Shown here piece by piece: positions 13,778-19,908 of a stretch of DNA of 43,269 nucleotides. The stretch's first letter is position 1. Each line of letters starts with the position of its first letter. Made by a program: the position numbers and the translations under genes. The DNA is from JAZNBI01 sp045586995. GTDB taxonomy: Bacteria > Bacillota > Clostridia > Oscillospirales > CAG-272. Location of the stretch: positions 1 to 43,269 of the forward strand of contig JAZNBI010000017.1 in the NCBI GenBank assembly GCA_045586995.1, written 5' to 3'. Under the pieces are notes generated by a model. That model ran no database searches. It was not told the DNA's origin and saw only the letters and a program-made list of their open reading frames with translations.

Positions 13778-15169
13778 ATGTCAATCAGACAAAGGGGTAA
13801 CCGCTATCAAGTGAGCTATCGTTGCCCCGGGGAAAGCTCGCCCCGTACAGAAACATTCAAAACCGAGGAAGAGGCTTTGATACGCGAAGCACAGATTCGT
13901 CTTGCCAAGAAAAACGGCTCGTTTGAGCCGCCTACAAGGCTTTCTAAAAACATAATCAAGCAAGTGAAAGATATTACTGTAAGCGACTTCTTAAAGGAAT
14001 TTATAGAGGAATACGGGTTGAAGAAATGGGGCAATTCTTATTATTCCACCAATCTCGGACTCATTAAGAATTATATTGATCCGTTTATCGGGGAACGGTA
14101 CGTGCGTTCGATCACCGTTCGTGATATAGATTCCTACTACACAATGTTGCTTGGTGTTTCTGCGGTTCTACCCGCAGGACACAAGGACACGGGAGAAAAG
14201 GTTACGGCAAGTACGATCGCTCGCATACATAAGCTACTGAAAAGCGCATTCGGCAAGGCGGTAGTATGGGAGTACACCAAGATCAATCCTACACTTGGAG
14301 CAACGCTACCACAGCAACGCACACAGGAGAGGGCGGTATGGTCTGATTCCGAAGCTCTACAGGCTTTGAATCTTTGTGAGCATCCCACGCTAAAAATTTG
14401 TCTGTATCTTGCACTCGGATGCAGTATGCGCCTCGGTGAAATATTGGGATTACAATGGAAAAACGTGCATATGTCTCCCTCTGATATTGGATCGGGAGAG
14501 CCGTATTTGAAAGTAGATCGTGAGCTTCAAAGATGCCGTAATGACAGCATCGAGGTTTTGGAGAGGGTGAACCGCAGTACGATCATCACAAAATTTCCCG
14601 CAGTAATGCCTAAAAAATCTACTACAACATTGGTATTGAAAGCACCAAAGACCGAGAGCAGTAACCGCACAATATATTTACCAAATGCGGTGATTGCAGA
14701 GTTGCAGAAAGTGAAAGCCGAGCAAGAAAAATACAAAGCTATGCTTGGCAACGAATTTCGGGACTATGATTTAGTCATAGCACAGATTAACGGTCGTCCG
14801 TTTGAGATTCGCACGATCGACCGTTGGTTTTATGAACTGATTGAGAAACACTCCTTACGTCCCGTTGTATTTCACAGTTTGCGCCACAGTAGCACGTCTT
14901 TGAAGCTAAAACTAAGCCGTGGTAATATTAAGGCGGTTCAAGGTGACACAGGACACGCCGAGGCTCGTATGGTTACGGACACATACGCCCACGGATTTGA
15001 CGAGGATAGAAAGCTGATCGCAAAGGAAATGGATTCGGGATTTTTCTCTAAAGTTGGCGACAAAATGGCTACTACTCCGCTTACAGATGATACGTTAGAA
15101 AAGCTCAAATTATTGATTCAAGAGCGTCCCGAGCTCTTGAATGAACTGTTGGAAAAGTCAAGTAGATAA
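13778..15169 (+). CDS. int: Tyrosine-type integrase of the element
   Basis: The 463-aa protein has an N-terminal arm-binding domain (MSIRQRGNRYQVSYRCPGES), a SAM-like core-binding domain around residues 65-170 (VSDFLKEFIEEYGLKKWG) and a C-terminal catalytic domain. Catalytic residues are visible: Arg in CSMRLGEILGLQW, HSLRHSSTS (His-x-x-Arg), the second His in GHAEARM, and the nucleophile Tyr in VTDTYAHGFDEDR. GGAGG lies 9 nt before ATG 13778. It is adjacent to the intact tRNA-Arg target, the usual arrangement. A 100-aa insertion between the first Arg and the HxLRH box is within family range. It catalyses integration into and excision from the tRNA site. Confidence 0.95.
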   Translation: MSIRQRGNRYQVSYRCPGESSPRTETFKTEEEALIREAQIRLAKKNGSFEPPTRLSKNIIKQVKDITVSDFLKEFIEEYGLKKWGNSYYSTNLGLIKNYIDPFIGERYVRSITVRDIDSYYTMLLGVSAVLPAGHKDTGEKVTASTIARIHKLLKSAFGKAVVWEYTKINPTLGATLPQQRTQERAVWSDSEALQALNLCEHPTLKICLYLALGCSMRLGEILGLQWKNVHMSPSDIGSGEPYLKVDRELQRCRNDSIEVLERVNRSTIITKFPAVMPKKSTTTLVLKAPKTESSNRTIYLPNAVIAELQKVKAEQEKYKAMLGNEFRDYDLVIAQINGRPFEIRTIDRWFYELIEKHSLRPVVFHSLRHSSTSLKLKLSRGNIKAVQGDTGHAEARMVTDTYAHGFDEDRKLIAKEMDSGFFSKVGDKMATTPLTDDTLEKLKLLIQERPELLNELLEKSSR

Positions 15170-15174
15170 TCGGT

Positions 15175-15240
15175 TTTGTAGGCATTTGTAGGCAAAAAGG
15201 CTTGATTTCATTGAAATTGAGCCTTTTTCTGTAGGCAGAA
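15175..15240. promoter_or_regulatory. Possible integrase arm-type sites, right end
   Basis: TGTAGGCA occurs at about 15177, 15187 and 15230. The same sequence is in the left end at 1334-1359. Spacing of 10 bp between the first two places them on one face of the helix. Confidence 0.35.
15194..15228 (+). terminator. Terminator after the integrase gene
   Basis: AAAAAGGCT (15194-15202) pairs with AGCCTTTTT (15220-15228). The left arm overlaps a TTTGTAGGCAAAAA arm-type candidate site. Confidence 0.6.
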
Positions 15241-15245
15241 TTTGT

Positions 15246-15354
15246 TGCATAAATTGCATACTTTTTAAACACATATTGAAAACTGTTCTGAAATATGATA
15301 TAATAAAAAGCGTCGATAAAAGTCTTGTAAATTTAAGGCTTTTCGACGCTTTTT
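15246..15354. repeat. Right copy of the element-end sequence with bidirectional terminator
   Basis: This matches 872-981. Its AAAAAGCGTCGA (15305-15316) and TCGACGCTTTTT (15343-15354) arms form a perfect 12-bp hairpin that would terminate the tRNA on the minus strand and stop read-through from the integrase side. Confidence 0.7.
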
Positions 15355-15355
15355 A

Positions 15356-15399
15356 TGGCACTCCCAACGGGAATCGAACCCATATCTAACCCTTAGGAG
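15356..15399. repeat. att site, element right end (within tRNA-Arg)
   Basis: The 44 bp from the CCA end through the anticodon loop match 1149-1192 with three mismatches. Identity ends just past the loop. Confidence 0.75.
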
Positions 15400-15430
15400 G
15401 GGTTTATTCTATCCATTAAACTATGGGAGC
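15356..15430 (-). tRNA. tRNA-Arg (anticodon CCT)
   Basis: On the minus strand the gene starts GCTCCCATAG at 15430 and ends TGGGAGTG plus CCA at 15356. The anticodon stem AACCC/GGGTT holds the loop CTCCTAA, anticodon CCT (Arg, AGG codons). The T-arm GGGTTCGATTCCC is canonical. The acceptor stem has one G.U pair at its end, as expected if the 3' half was supplied by the integrated element. CCA is encoded. Confidence 0.93.
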
Positions 15431-15492
15431 AGTTTGGCTTATATTCAGTTTTTATGCAGTGGAATATTCGCATTGGCGGATGTTCCTCCTTC

Positions 15493-15528
15493 CCCTTAGG
15501 AGGGGTTTATTATATCCATTTAACTATG
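15493..15528 (-). pseudogene. Remnant of a second tRNA-Arg 5' half
   Basis: On the minus strand this repeats the D-arm and anticodon arm of the tRNA-Arg gene (ATAAACCCCTCCTAAGGG) with two substitutions over 36 bp, then departs from tRNA sequence right after the anticodon stem. There is no T-arm or 3' acceptor strand. The rest of 15431-15649 shows no gene. Confidence 0.65.
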
Positions 15529-15649
15529 CAGGCGTATTATTTAAATTTGATTTTTTGCGAATTGCAAAAGTATATAAATCCGACAACGGAACAAGTATAT
15601 CACAAATAGATTCAAAAATCAATGCTTTTTTAAAAAGGAGGCGACACAA

Positions 15650-16093
15650 TTGAAAGGTATATATAAGGAACGGCTGATTTTGGCGGTTATGATCATATTG
15701 ACGTTGGCTTGGACGGTTTTTATATGGTCTAACTCGATGATGGACGGCGAGGAGTCAACCGAAATGAGCGACAGCTTTTCGGATCGTGTCGAGGATATTT
15801 TGGAAAATGTAGGCGTGGAAGTGGAAATGGATTCTCATACCACACGAAAACTCGCGCATTTTTTTGAGTTTGCCGTGCACGGGATTTTGATGTTTATAAC
15901 CCTTAAAACCGCAAAAATTGCACACTTGACAGGATGGGCGGGCGCAGGGTCGTTTTTGACCGCCGTCATCGACGAATGTATACAGCTTTTCTCAAACGGG
16001 CGGTCGGGTAATATTGTTGATGTATGTATTGATTGCGGCGGCGCGTTGTGCGGAATTCTTTTAATGTGGCTTATTTGCAGAAAGCGTATTTGA
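15650..16093 (+). CDS. VanZ-like family membrane protein
   Basis: A TTG start at 15650 is used because AAGGAGG lies 7 nt upstream and no ATG follows at a sensible place. The 147-aa protein has an N-terminal helix (LILAVMIILTLAWTVFIW), the family hallmark SNS after it, HTTRKLAHFFEFAVHGILMF, and the FLTAVIDECIQLF...GRSGNIVDVCID block with conserved Asp and Glu, followed by a last helix. Four membrane spans are predicted. VanZ-like proteins are widespread in Firmicutes; most are not glycopeptide resistance genes. The 3' end overlaps the convergent ROK-like gene by about 33 bp. Confidence 0.88.
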   Translation: MKGIYKERLILAVMIILTLAWTVFIWSNSMMDGEESTEMSDSFSDRVEDILENVGVEVEMDSHTTRKLAHFFEFAVHGILMFITLKTAKIAHLTGWAGAGSFLTAVIDECIQLFSNGRSGNIVDVCIDCGGALCGILLMWLICRKRI

Positions 16094-16690
16094 GCTCGTT
16101 TTCAACTCTTTGAAGCGCCGTTTGATATAACTATCTCTAAGGTCGTCGAAAATTTCACAAGACGTTGAATATTTGCTTTTGAAAAAATATTCGCAATCAA
16201 GCTCGGACGAGAGAAATTTTATATTTTTCTTTAATTCGTCAAGATATTTTTGCTCGTCGGAGAATACGGCAACCGCTAAAACCCGAGGAGCTAAAGAATA
16301 GTCGATAGCGCCGAGTGCTTTGCACAAAAGCTTCTGGATCTGTTCCTCGGAGGTGGAGAAAATATCGTCTATTTCATATTTTGCAATGTGAGATACGTCG
16401 GTGCAGATTCCCGAGCAAAAAACATCAAAGCTTCGATTTTTGACAATAAACGCAACAAATATGCGGTCACGGCGAATGGCACACGCAAGCGGGGTTCTAC
16501 CTTGCTTACCCGTCGAAACCGTTCGCTGAGAGATAACGTCAATATTTTCTAAAAAGCTTATCGCTTTGCATATTGACGAATAGCTTTTGCCCGAACGCTT
16601 GACTATCAATGAACGGTGAATACGGCAAGGAGAACGCAATATTTCATCCAAAACAGCAAATATGTTATCTATTTTGAAAGAAATACTCAT
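16061..16690 (-). CDS. ROK-like winged-helix protein, truncated relative to the family
   Basis: Residues 12-75 (DEILRSPCRIHRSLIVKRSG, SSICKAISFLENIDVISQR, GKQGRTPLACAI) look like the winged-helix domain and the GRxP junction of ROK-family regulators. The following part (RDRIFVAFIVKNRSFDVFCS) resembles the first strands of the ROK fold, but the protein ends at 209 aa, about half the usual length, and no glucokinase-type ATP or zinc motif is seen. RBS AAGAGGA lies 8 nt before the ATG. It is divergent from rplU and overlaps the VanZ gene tail to tail. A DNA-binding role is likely, the ligand is not known. Confidence 0.55.
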   Translation of the reverse strand: MSISFKIDNIFAVLDEILRSPCRIHRSLIVKRSGKSYSSICKAISFLENIDVISQRTVSTGKQGRTPLACAIRRDRIFVAFIVKNRSFDVFCSGICTDVSHIAKYEIDDIFSTSEEQIQKLLCKALGAIDYSLAPRVLAVAVFSDEQKYLDELKKNIKFLSSELDCEYFFKSKYSTSCEIFDDLRDSYIKRRFKELKTSSNTLSANKPH

Positions 16691-16771
16691 TACAAGGTCC
16701 TCTTACTTCAAAAATGATGGCATAATTATAGCAAAACGAGCATATATTGTCAATATTTTTAAAAAAAGTTA

Positions 16772-16800
16772 TTGACAAAGCGCCTCTATAATGTTATAAT
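16772..16800 (+). promoter_or_regulatory. Consensus promoter of rplU-prp-rpmA
   Basis: TTGACA (16772-16777) and TATAAT (16795-16800) are spaced by 17 nt. The 80-nt leader that follows has CCGCTT/AAGCGG with a CTTTTT tail near 16806-16830, similar in position to the ribosomal L21 leader; an autoregulatory role is inferred. Confidence 0.8.
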
Positions 16801-16888
16801 AATATGCCGCTTAAAAGCGGGCTTTTTAAGTGTTGCTTTTGCAATCGCCCGATTTAGCGAGTCTATATATGAAAGAGAGGTGCTTTTC

Positions 16889-17200
16889 GTGTTTGCAGTT
16901 ATCGAAACCGGCGGAAAGCAGTATAAGGTTAACGAGGGAGATGTAATTTTCGTAGAAAAGCTCGACGTTAACGAAGGTGATACGGTTGTATTCGACCGTG
17001 TAATGGCATTATCCATCGGCGAAAATTTCCAGATTGGAGCTCCTGTTGTTGATGGAGCAAAGGTCACTGCCAACGTTGTTAAAAACGGCAAGGGCAAAAA
17101 GATTTATGTAATGAAGTACAAGTCAAAAAAGAACGAGAAGAAAAAGATCGGTCACAGACAGCCCTACACAAAGCTTCAGATCGTTTCTATCGAGGGCTGA
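16889..17200 (+). CDS. rplU: 50S ribosomal protein L21
   Basis: A GTG start at 16889 gives MFAVIETGGKQYKVNEGD, the standard L21 N terminus; GAGAGGTG lies 7-8 nt upstream. The longer frame from 16772 would include the promoter and is rejected. The 103-aa length and C terminus GHRQPYTKLQIVSIEG fit the family. L21 binds 23S rRNA and contacts L20. It is the first gene of the classical Firmicutes rplU-prp-rpmA operon. Confidence 0.97.
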   Translation: MFAVIETGGKQYKVNEGDVIFVEKLDVNEGDTVVFDRVMALSIGENFQIGAPVVDGAKVTANVVKNGKGKKIYVMKYKSKKNEKKKIGHRQPYTKLQIVSIEG

Positions 17201-17215
17201 GTTTTACTTGACAAC

Positions 17216-17575
17216 ATGACAAAAATCATTTTTTACAGAAGCGACGGAATTTTTTACGGCTTCGAGGAGCAAGGGCACACCGGATACGGCGATGCCGGAG
17301 ATGATATTCTTTGTTCGGCGCTTTCCGCAATGACAATGCTTATCGTAAACACAATAGAGGTTGCCTATGCTTCCGATGTTGATTACTTTGTTGACGAGGG
17401 CGCGACGAATATTAAGGTTCGCTCCAAGGCGGCTCTTCCCGAATTTGAGTCGGACGAAAAAAAACGATATGCTGTTTCGGGAATATTTATGTCGTATTTT
17501 TATCAGCTTAACGATATGCTTGAGGAGTATTGCGACTATCTCGACGTGAGTGTCGTTGATAAGGATTATAATTAA
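17216..17575 (+). CDS. prp: Ribosomal-processing cysteine protease Prp
   Basis: The 119-aa protein has the Prp core GHTGYGDAGDDILCSALSAM with catalytic His and Cys twelve residues apart. Prp removes the N-terminal extension of L27 before assembly in Firmicutes, and the L27 encoded just downstream carries a matching extension. The gene starts 16 nt after rplU with a weak site, so it is probably coupled. Formerly annotated as YsxB. Length and order rplU-prp-rpmA fit the family. Confidence 0.95.
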   Translation: MTKIIFYRSDGIFYGFEEQGHTGYGDAGDDILCSALSAMTMLIVNTIEVAYASDVDYFVDEGATNIKVRSKAALPEFESDEKKRYAVSGIFMSYFYQLNDMLEEYCDYLDVSVVDKDYN

Positions 17576-17656
17576 CGCGTTTCTGTCCTGCGGCTTGACC
17601 GTGGATTTCCCTTTCGGGGAAAACTTTTCACAAAATAATTTATGGAGGTGCTGATA

Positions 17657-17935
17657 ATGTTGAAGATCAGTTTACAATTCTTTGCTCATAAAAAAGGTGT
17701 TGGTTCAACAAAGAATGGTCGTGACAGTGAGTCTAAACGTCTTGGCGTTAAAAAGGCAGACGGACAGCCCGTTGTTGCAGGTAACATCATTATAAGACAA
17801 AGAGGAACAGCTATTCATCCGGGTAATAACGTCGGTATGGGTAAGGATCATACTTTGTTTGCTTTGATTGACGGAAATGTTAAGTTTGAGCAAAAGACAA
17901 AAGATAAGAAGCAGGTAAGCGTTTACGCTAACTGA
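17657..17935 (+). CDS. rpmA: 50S ribosomal protein L27 with Prp-cleavable leader
   Basis: ATG 17657 is chosen since GGAGGTG lies 7 nt upstream; an upstream in-frame ATG at 17642 overlaps that site. The product begins MLKISLQFFAHKKGVGSTKN. The LQFFA/HKKG junction is the known Prp cleavage site, leaving a mature His-Lys-Lys-Gly N terminus that reaches toward the peptidyl transferase centre. The rest (GNIIIRQRGTAIHPGNNVGM) is typical. The 92-aa length is normal. A terminator follows at 17950. Confidence 0.97.
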   Translation: MLKISLQFFAHKKGVGSTKNGRDSESKRLGVKKADGQPVVAGNIIIRQRGTAIHPGNNVGMGKDHTLFALIDGNVKFEQKTKDKKQVSVYAN

Positions 17936-17949
17936 TTTAATTCGAATAA

Positions 17950-17980
17950 AAAAATCACCTGAAAATTTCAGGTGATTTTT
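17950..17980. terminator. Bidirectional terminator after rpmA
   Basis: AAAAATCACCTGAA (17950-17963) pairs with TTCAGGTGATTTTT (17967-17980). It also ends the convergent small gene. Confidence 0.85.
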
Positions 17981-18165
17981 TATTCGCGGGTTTGCTTTAC
18001 ATTTACGTCGGGATTTATGTTTCCTTGAATCACGCCGTTCTTCTCTTCAAACGTTTTTATATTTTCTCTGATTAAAACAAGAATGTGACTGTTAACGCTT
18101 CTGCTCTCATAATCGGCAACATAGGCAATTTTATTTAACATTTCTTGAAACACTCTTAATAGCAA
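17980..18165 (-). CDS. Small ribbon-helix-helix (Arc-like) DNA-binding protein
   Basis: The core NKIAYVADYESRSVNSHILV, followed by LIRENIKTFEEKNGVI, has the ribbon-helix-helix pattern of Arc/MetJ-type repressors common in Clostridia. The start is uncertain: a TTG at 18165 has GGAG 8 nt upstream, a GTG at 18174 is also in frame, and ATG 18141 would give the core only. It is convergent with rpmA, sharing its terminator. No cognate toxin gene is next to it, so a plain regulator is more likely than an antitoxin. Confidence 0.6.
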   Translation of the reverse strand: MLLRVFQEMLNKIAYVADYESRSVNSHILVLIRENIKTFEEKNGVIQGNINPDVNVKQTRE

Positions 18166-18331
18166 TAAAATCACTCCATAATAAATATATTGTGTATTTA
18201 TTTTATTTGAAGTATGTGTTATAAGGTTGTAAATAGGTATACATTATATCTATAATATTTTTTGTGGTGACATTATGGAAGATATAAACTTATATACTTG
18301 TTGCTTCTTTTTTTCAAAATCTGTAAATGGG

Positions 18332-18360
18332 TTGAATAACAATGACTTTTGTAGTATAAT
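18332..18360 (+). promoter_or_regulatory. Promoter of the following membrane-protein gene
   Basis: TTGAAT (18332-18337) and TATAAT (18355-18360) with a 17-nt spacer. It lies inside the longer upstream reading frame, supporting the later start at 18404. Confidence 0.6.
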
Positions 18361-18403
18361 ATTAGAGTTATTTGATTATTACAAACAAAAGGGACTTTAC
18401 CGT

Positions 18404-19153
18404 ATGAAAAACGACAAGATTCGTATATCCAAAACAAGAGGAATATATTTTCTGCGGCTCGTCGGCAGAATTTTAATATTCCTTATTGCAATTTTGATAT
18501 ATATATTTGACAGAGAAAAATTTAATATTGCCGACGGATGGAATTTCTTTAGCGAATTTTCGCCTTTGCATATTTTATGGATAATTTGGATGTGGGATAT
18601 GGTTTTACAGCTCATTCCCGTAAAAGCACACATATCCATAGGTTCGCAGAAGGTGTTTGAGTCATTGTTCAAGCCGATAAAAGAGAAGATCAACTATCAG
18701 AACCTTAAGAAGTATATAAAAGACACGACTGCCGCGGCGTACAAGGTTATGGTAATATGGATTTTACTGACGGCGGTAATAAGCATATTACATCTTAACG
18801 GGATTATAGACACGGGCGTGATGATACTGCTGTCAACATTTTTCTACGTGTGTGATTTGATATGCGTTCTTATATGGTGTCCGTTTAGACTTATAATGAA
18901 GAACAAGTGCTGTACTACCTGCCGAATATTTAATTGGGACCATCTGATGATGTTCTTGCCGATAATATCGGTTAACAGTATTTATTCGTGGTCACTCGTC
19001 ATATTTTCATTTCTCATATGGCTCATATGGGAGGTGTGTGTATTCACATACCCCGAAAGATTTTGGGAAAACAGCAATATGGCACTCAGATGCTCCGAGT
19101 GCACCGATAAGCTCTGCACGCAGTATTGCAGAAGACTGAGAAGTAAAAAATAA
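18404..19153 (+). CDS. Unknown multi-span membrane protein with a C-terminal Cys cluster
   Basis: The start at 18404 follows AAAAGGGA and a promoter; an earlier ATG at 18275 lies before the promoter. The 249-aa product has about five hydrophobic spans: IYFLRLVGRILIFLIAILIY, LHILWIIWMWDMVLQLIP, VMVIWILLTAVISILHL, GVMILLSTFFYVCDLICVLI and SWSLVIFSFLIWLIWEV. After the membrane part come CSECTDKLCTQYCRRLR and, earlier, CCTTCRIFNWDH, both cysteine pairs that may bind a metal. Similar uncharacterised proteins are frequent in Clostridia. It is monocistronic with its own terminator at 19162. Function unknown. Confidence 0.7.
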   Translation: MKNDKIRISKTRGIYFLRLVGRILIFLIAILIYIFDREKFNIADGWNFFSEFSPLHILWIIWMWDMVLQLIPVKAHISIGSQKVFESLFKPIKEKINYQNLKKYIKDTTAAAYKVMVIWILLTAVISILHLNGIIDTGVMILLSTFFYVCDLICVLIWCPFRLIMKNKCCTTCRIFNWDHLMMFLPIISVNSIYSWSLVIFSFLIWLIWEVCVFTYPERFWENSNMALRCSECTDKLCTQYCRRLRSKK

Positions 19154-19161
19154 AATTCGAA

Positions 19162-19198
19162 AAAAAGCGATGCAAACTTGGCAGTTGCACCGCTTTTT
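19162..19198. terminator. Terminator between convergent genes
   Basis: AAAAAGCG (19162-19169) pairs with CGCTTTTT (19191-19198), with an added TGCAA/TTGCA inner stem. Confidence 0.7.
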
Positions 19199-19225
19199 CT
19201 ATTTAACGCTTTTAGGGGGAGCTTT

Positions 19226-19657
19226 TTAATTGAGTTTTATTTTGTTTAATTCTTTAAAAAGACAATCAAATGCCTCTTGGGGAGATGTTGCATTTTTCAC
19301 TGCGATCTCCATAGGACACATACCGTCGCCGCGACGGTTGACGATATATTTTGTAAGAATATTGTATTTATACTCAATTTTATATTCCTCAAGCACGGAT
19401 ATGGCGCTTTCGGAAATCACCTCGGCATAAACGCTTTTGATGCCGAGCAAAACAAACAGATATGCGGCGGCTTTTCCGACGATCTTGTCGGCAGCGGCAC
19501 CGTTTTTAAAAATTATCTTTTCCTGCGCCCTGCCAAAAAGAAACGAAATTCCTTTTGCATCCGAAGTGAGTGTAACACCGTCGCCTACACATACACATTC
19601 GTGCTTTTCTTCGCAGAAGATTTTAATTGCTTTTGATAGATTTTCACTTTTTATCAT
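19226..19657 (-). CDS. DUF1893 family protein
   Basis: The 143-aa protein matches DUF1893: KGISFLFGRAQEK, then GAAADKIVGKAAAYLFVLLG, VYAEVISESAISVLEEY and NRRGDGMCPMEIAVKNA with the conserved Cys-Pro-Met-Glu. The family belongs to the cytidine-deaminase-like fold but lacks proof of activity. Its promoter is probably the minus-strand TTGCAA-17-TATAAT at 19776-19804, leaving a leader of about 110 nt. The ribosome-binding site is poor. It is divergent from lepA. Confidence 0.82.
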   Translation of the reverse strand: MIKSENLSKAIKIFCEEKHECVCVGDGVTLTSDAKGISFLFGRAQEKIIFKNGAAADKIVGKAAAYLFVLLGIKSVYAEVISESAISVLEEYKIEYKYNILTKYIVNRRGDGMCPMEIAVKNATSPQEAFDCLFKELNKIKLN

Positions 19658-19775
19658 AACTTATATTTATTTTTTGCCGATACAATGAACGCTTCGTTAG
19701 AGAAACATTCGAATTCCACAACAACTCCGTTTTTATTATAGCTTTTTCTGTAAAATTACAGCTTTCTATGAGGTC

Positions 19776-19804
19776 ATTATACAATATATTTTTTGTTATT
19801 GCAA
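19776..19804 (-). promoter_or_regulatory. Promoter of the DUF1893 gene
   Basis: On the minus strand TTGCAA (19804-19799) and TATAAT (19781-19776) are 17 nt apart. The leader contains a CTGTAA/TTACAG hairpin. Confidence 0.6.
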
Positions 19805-19844
19805 CAGCTTTTTCCATTTTATTAAAATAGTATGATAAAAAATC

Positions 19845-19873
19845 TTGTAAAAAACAAAGAAATAGTTTATAAT
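19845..19873 (+). promoter_or_regulatory. Promoter of lepA-hemW
   Basis: TTGTAA (19845-19850) and TATAAT (19868-19873), 17-nt spacer, about 35 nt before the lepA ATG; AAGGAG lies at the start. Confidence 0.7.
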
Positions 19874-19908
19874 ATAGATGATAAATTTCAAGGAGCAATA
19901 TTTAGAAG

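Larger units (their letters stand above)
1149..15399. mobile_element. Integrative element of about 14.2 kb in tRNA-Arg(CCT), satellite-like, no visible transfer or capsid genes
   Basis: The ends are near-identical 44-bp direct repeats (1149-1192 and 15356-15399, three mismatches) that correspond to the 3' half of tRNA-Arg up to the anticodon loop. The tyrosine integrase (13778-15169) is next to the intact tRNA and is preceded by an excisionase-like gene and an SF3 helicase, the usual right-end module of tRNA-targeting elements. Cargo and accessory genes fill the rest. Parts are much more AT-rich (1.5-6.3 kb and 10.3-13.5 kb) than the amidoligase, resolvase and integrase parts, so the element is a mosaic. 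No relaxase, type IV secretion, portal, terminase or capsid gene was found, so movement between cells would need a helper. Confidence 0.8.

Noticed and set aside
15423..15653. 76-aa ORF starting in the tRNA gene
   Set aside because: It overlaps the tRNA and the tRNA remnant, and the VanZ gene start with its RBS lies at its end.
15650..16093. Vancomycin/teicoplanin resistance gene vanZ
   Set aside because: VanZ-like proteins are common in Firmicutes; no vanHAX genes are near, so no resistance call is made.
19644..19898. 84-aa minus-strand ORF
   Set aside because: It overlaps the DUF1893 start and contains that gene's promoter and leader; no RBS or domain.
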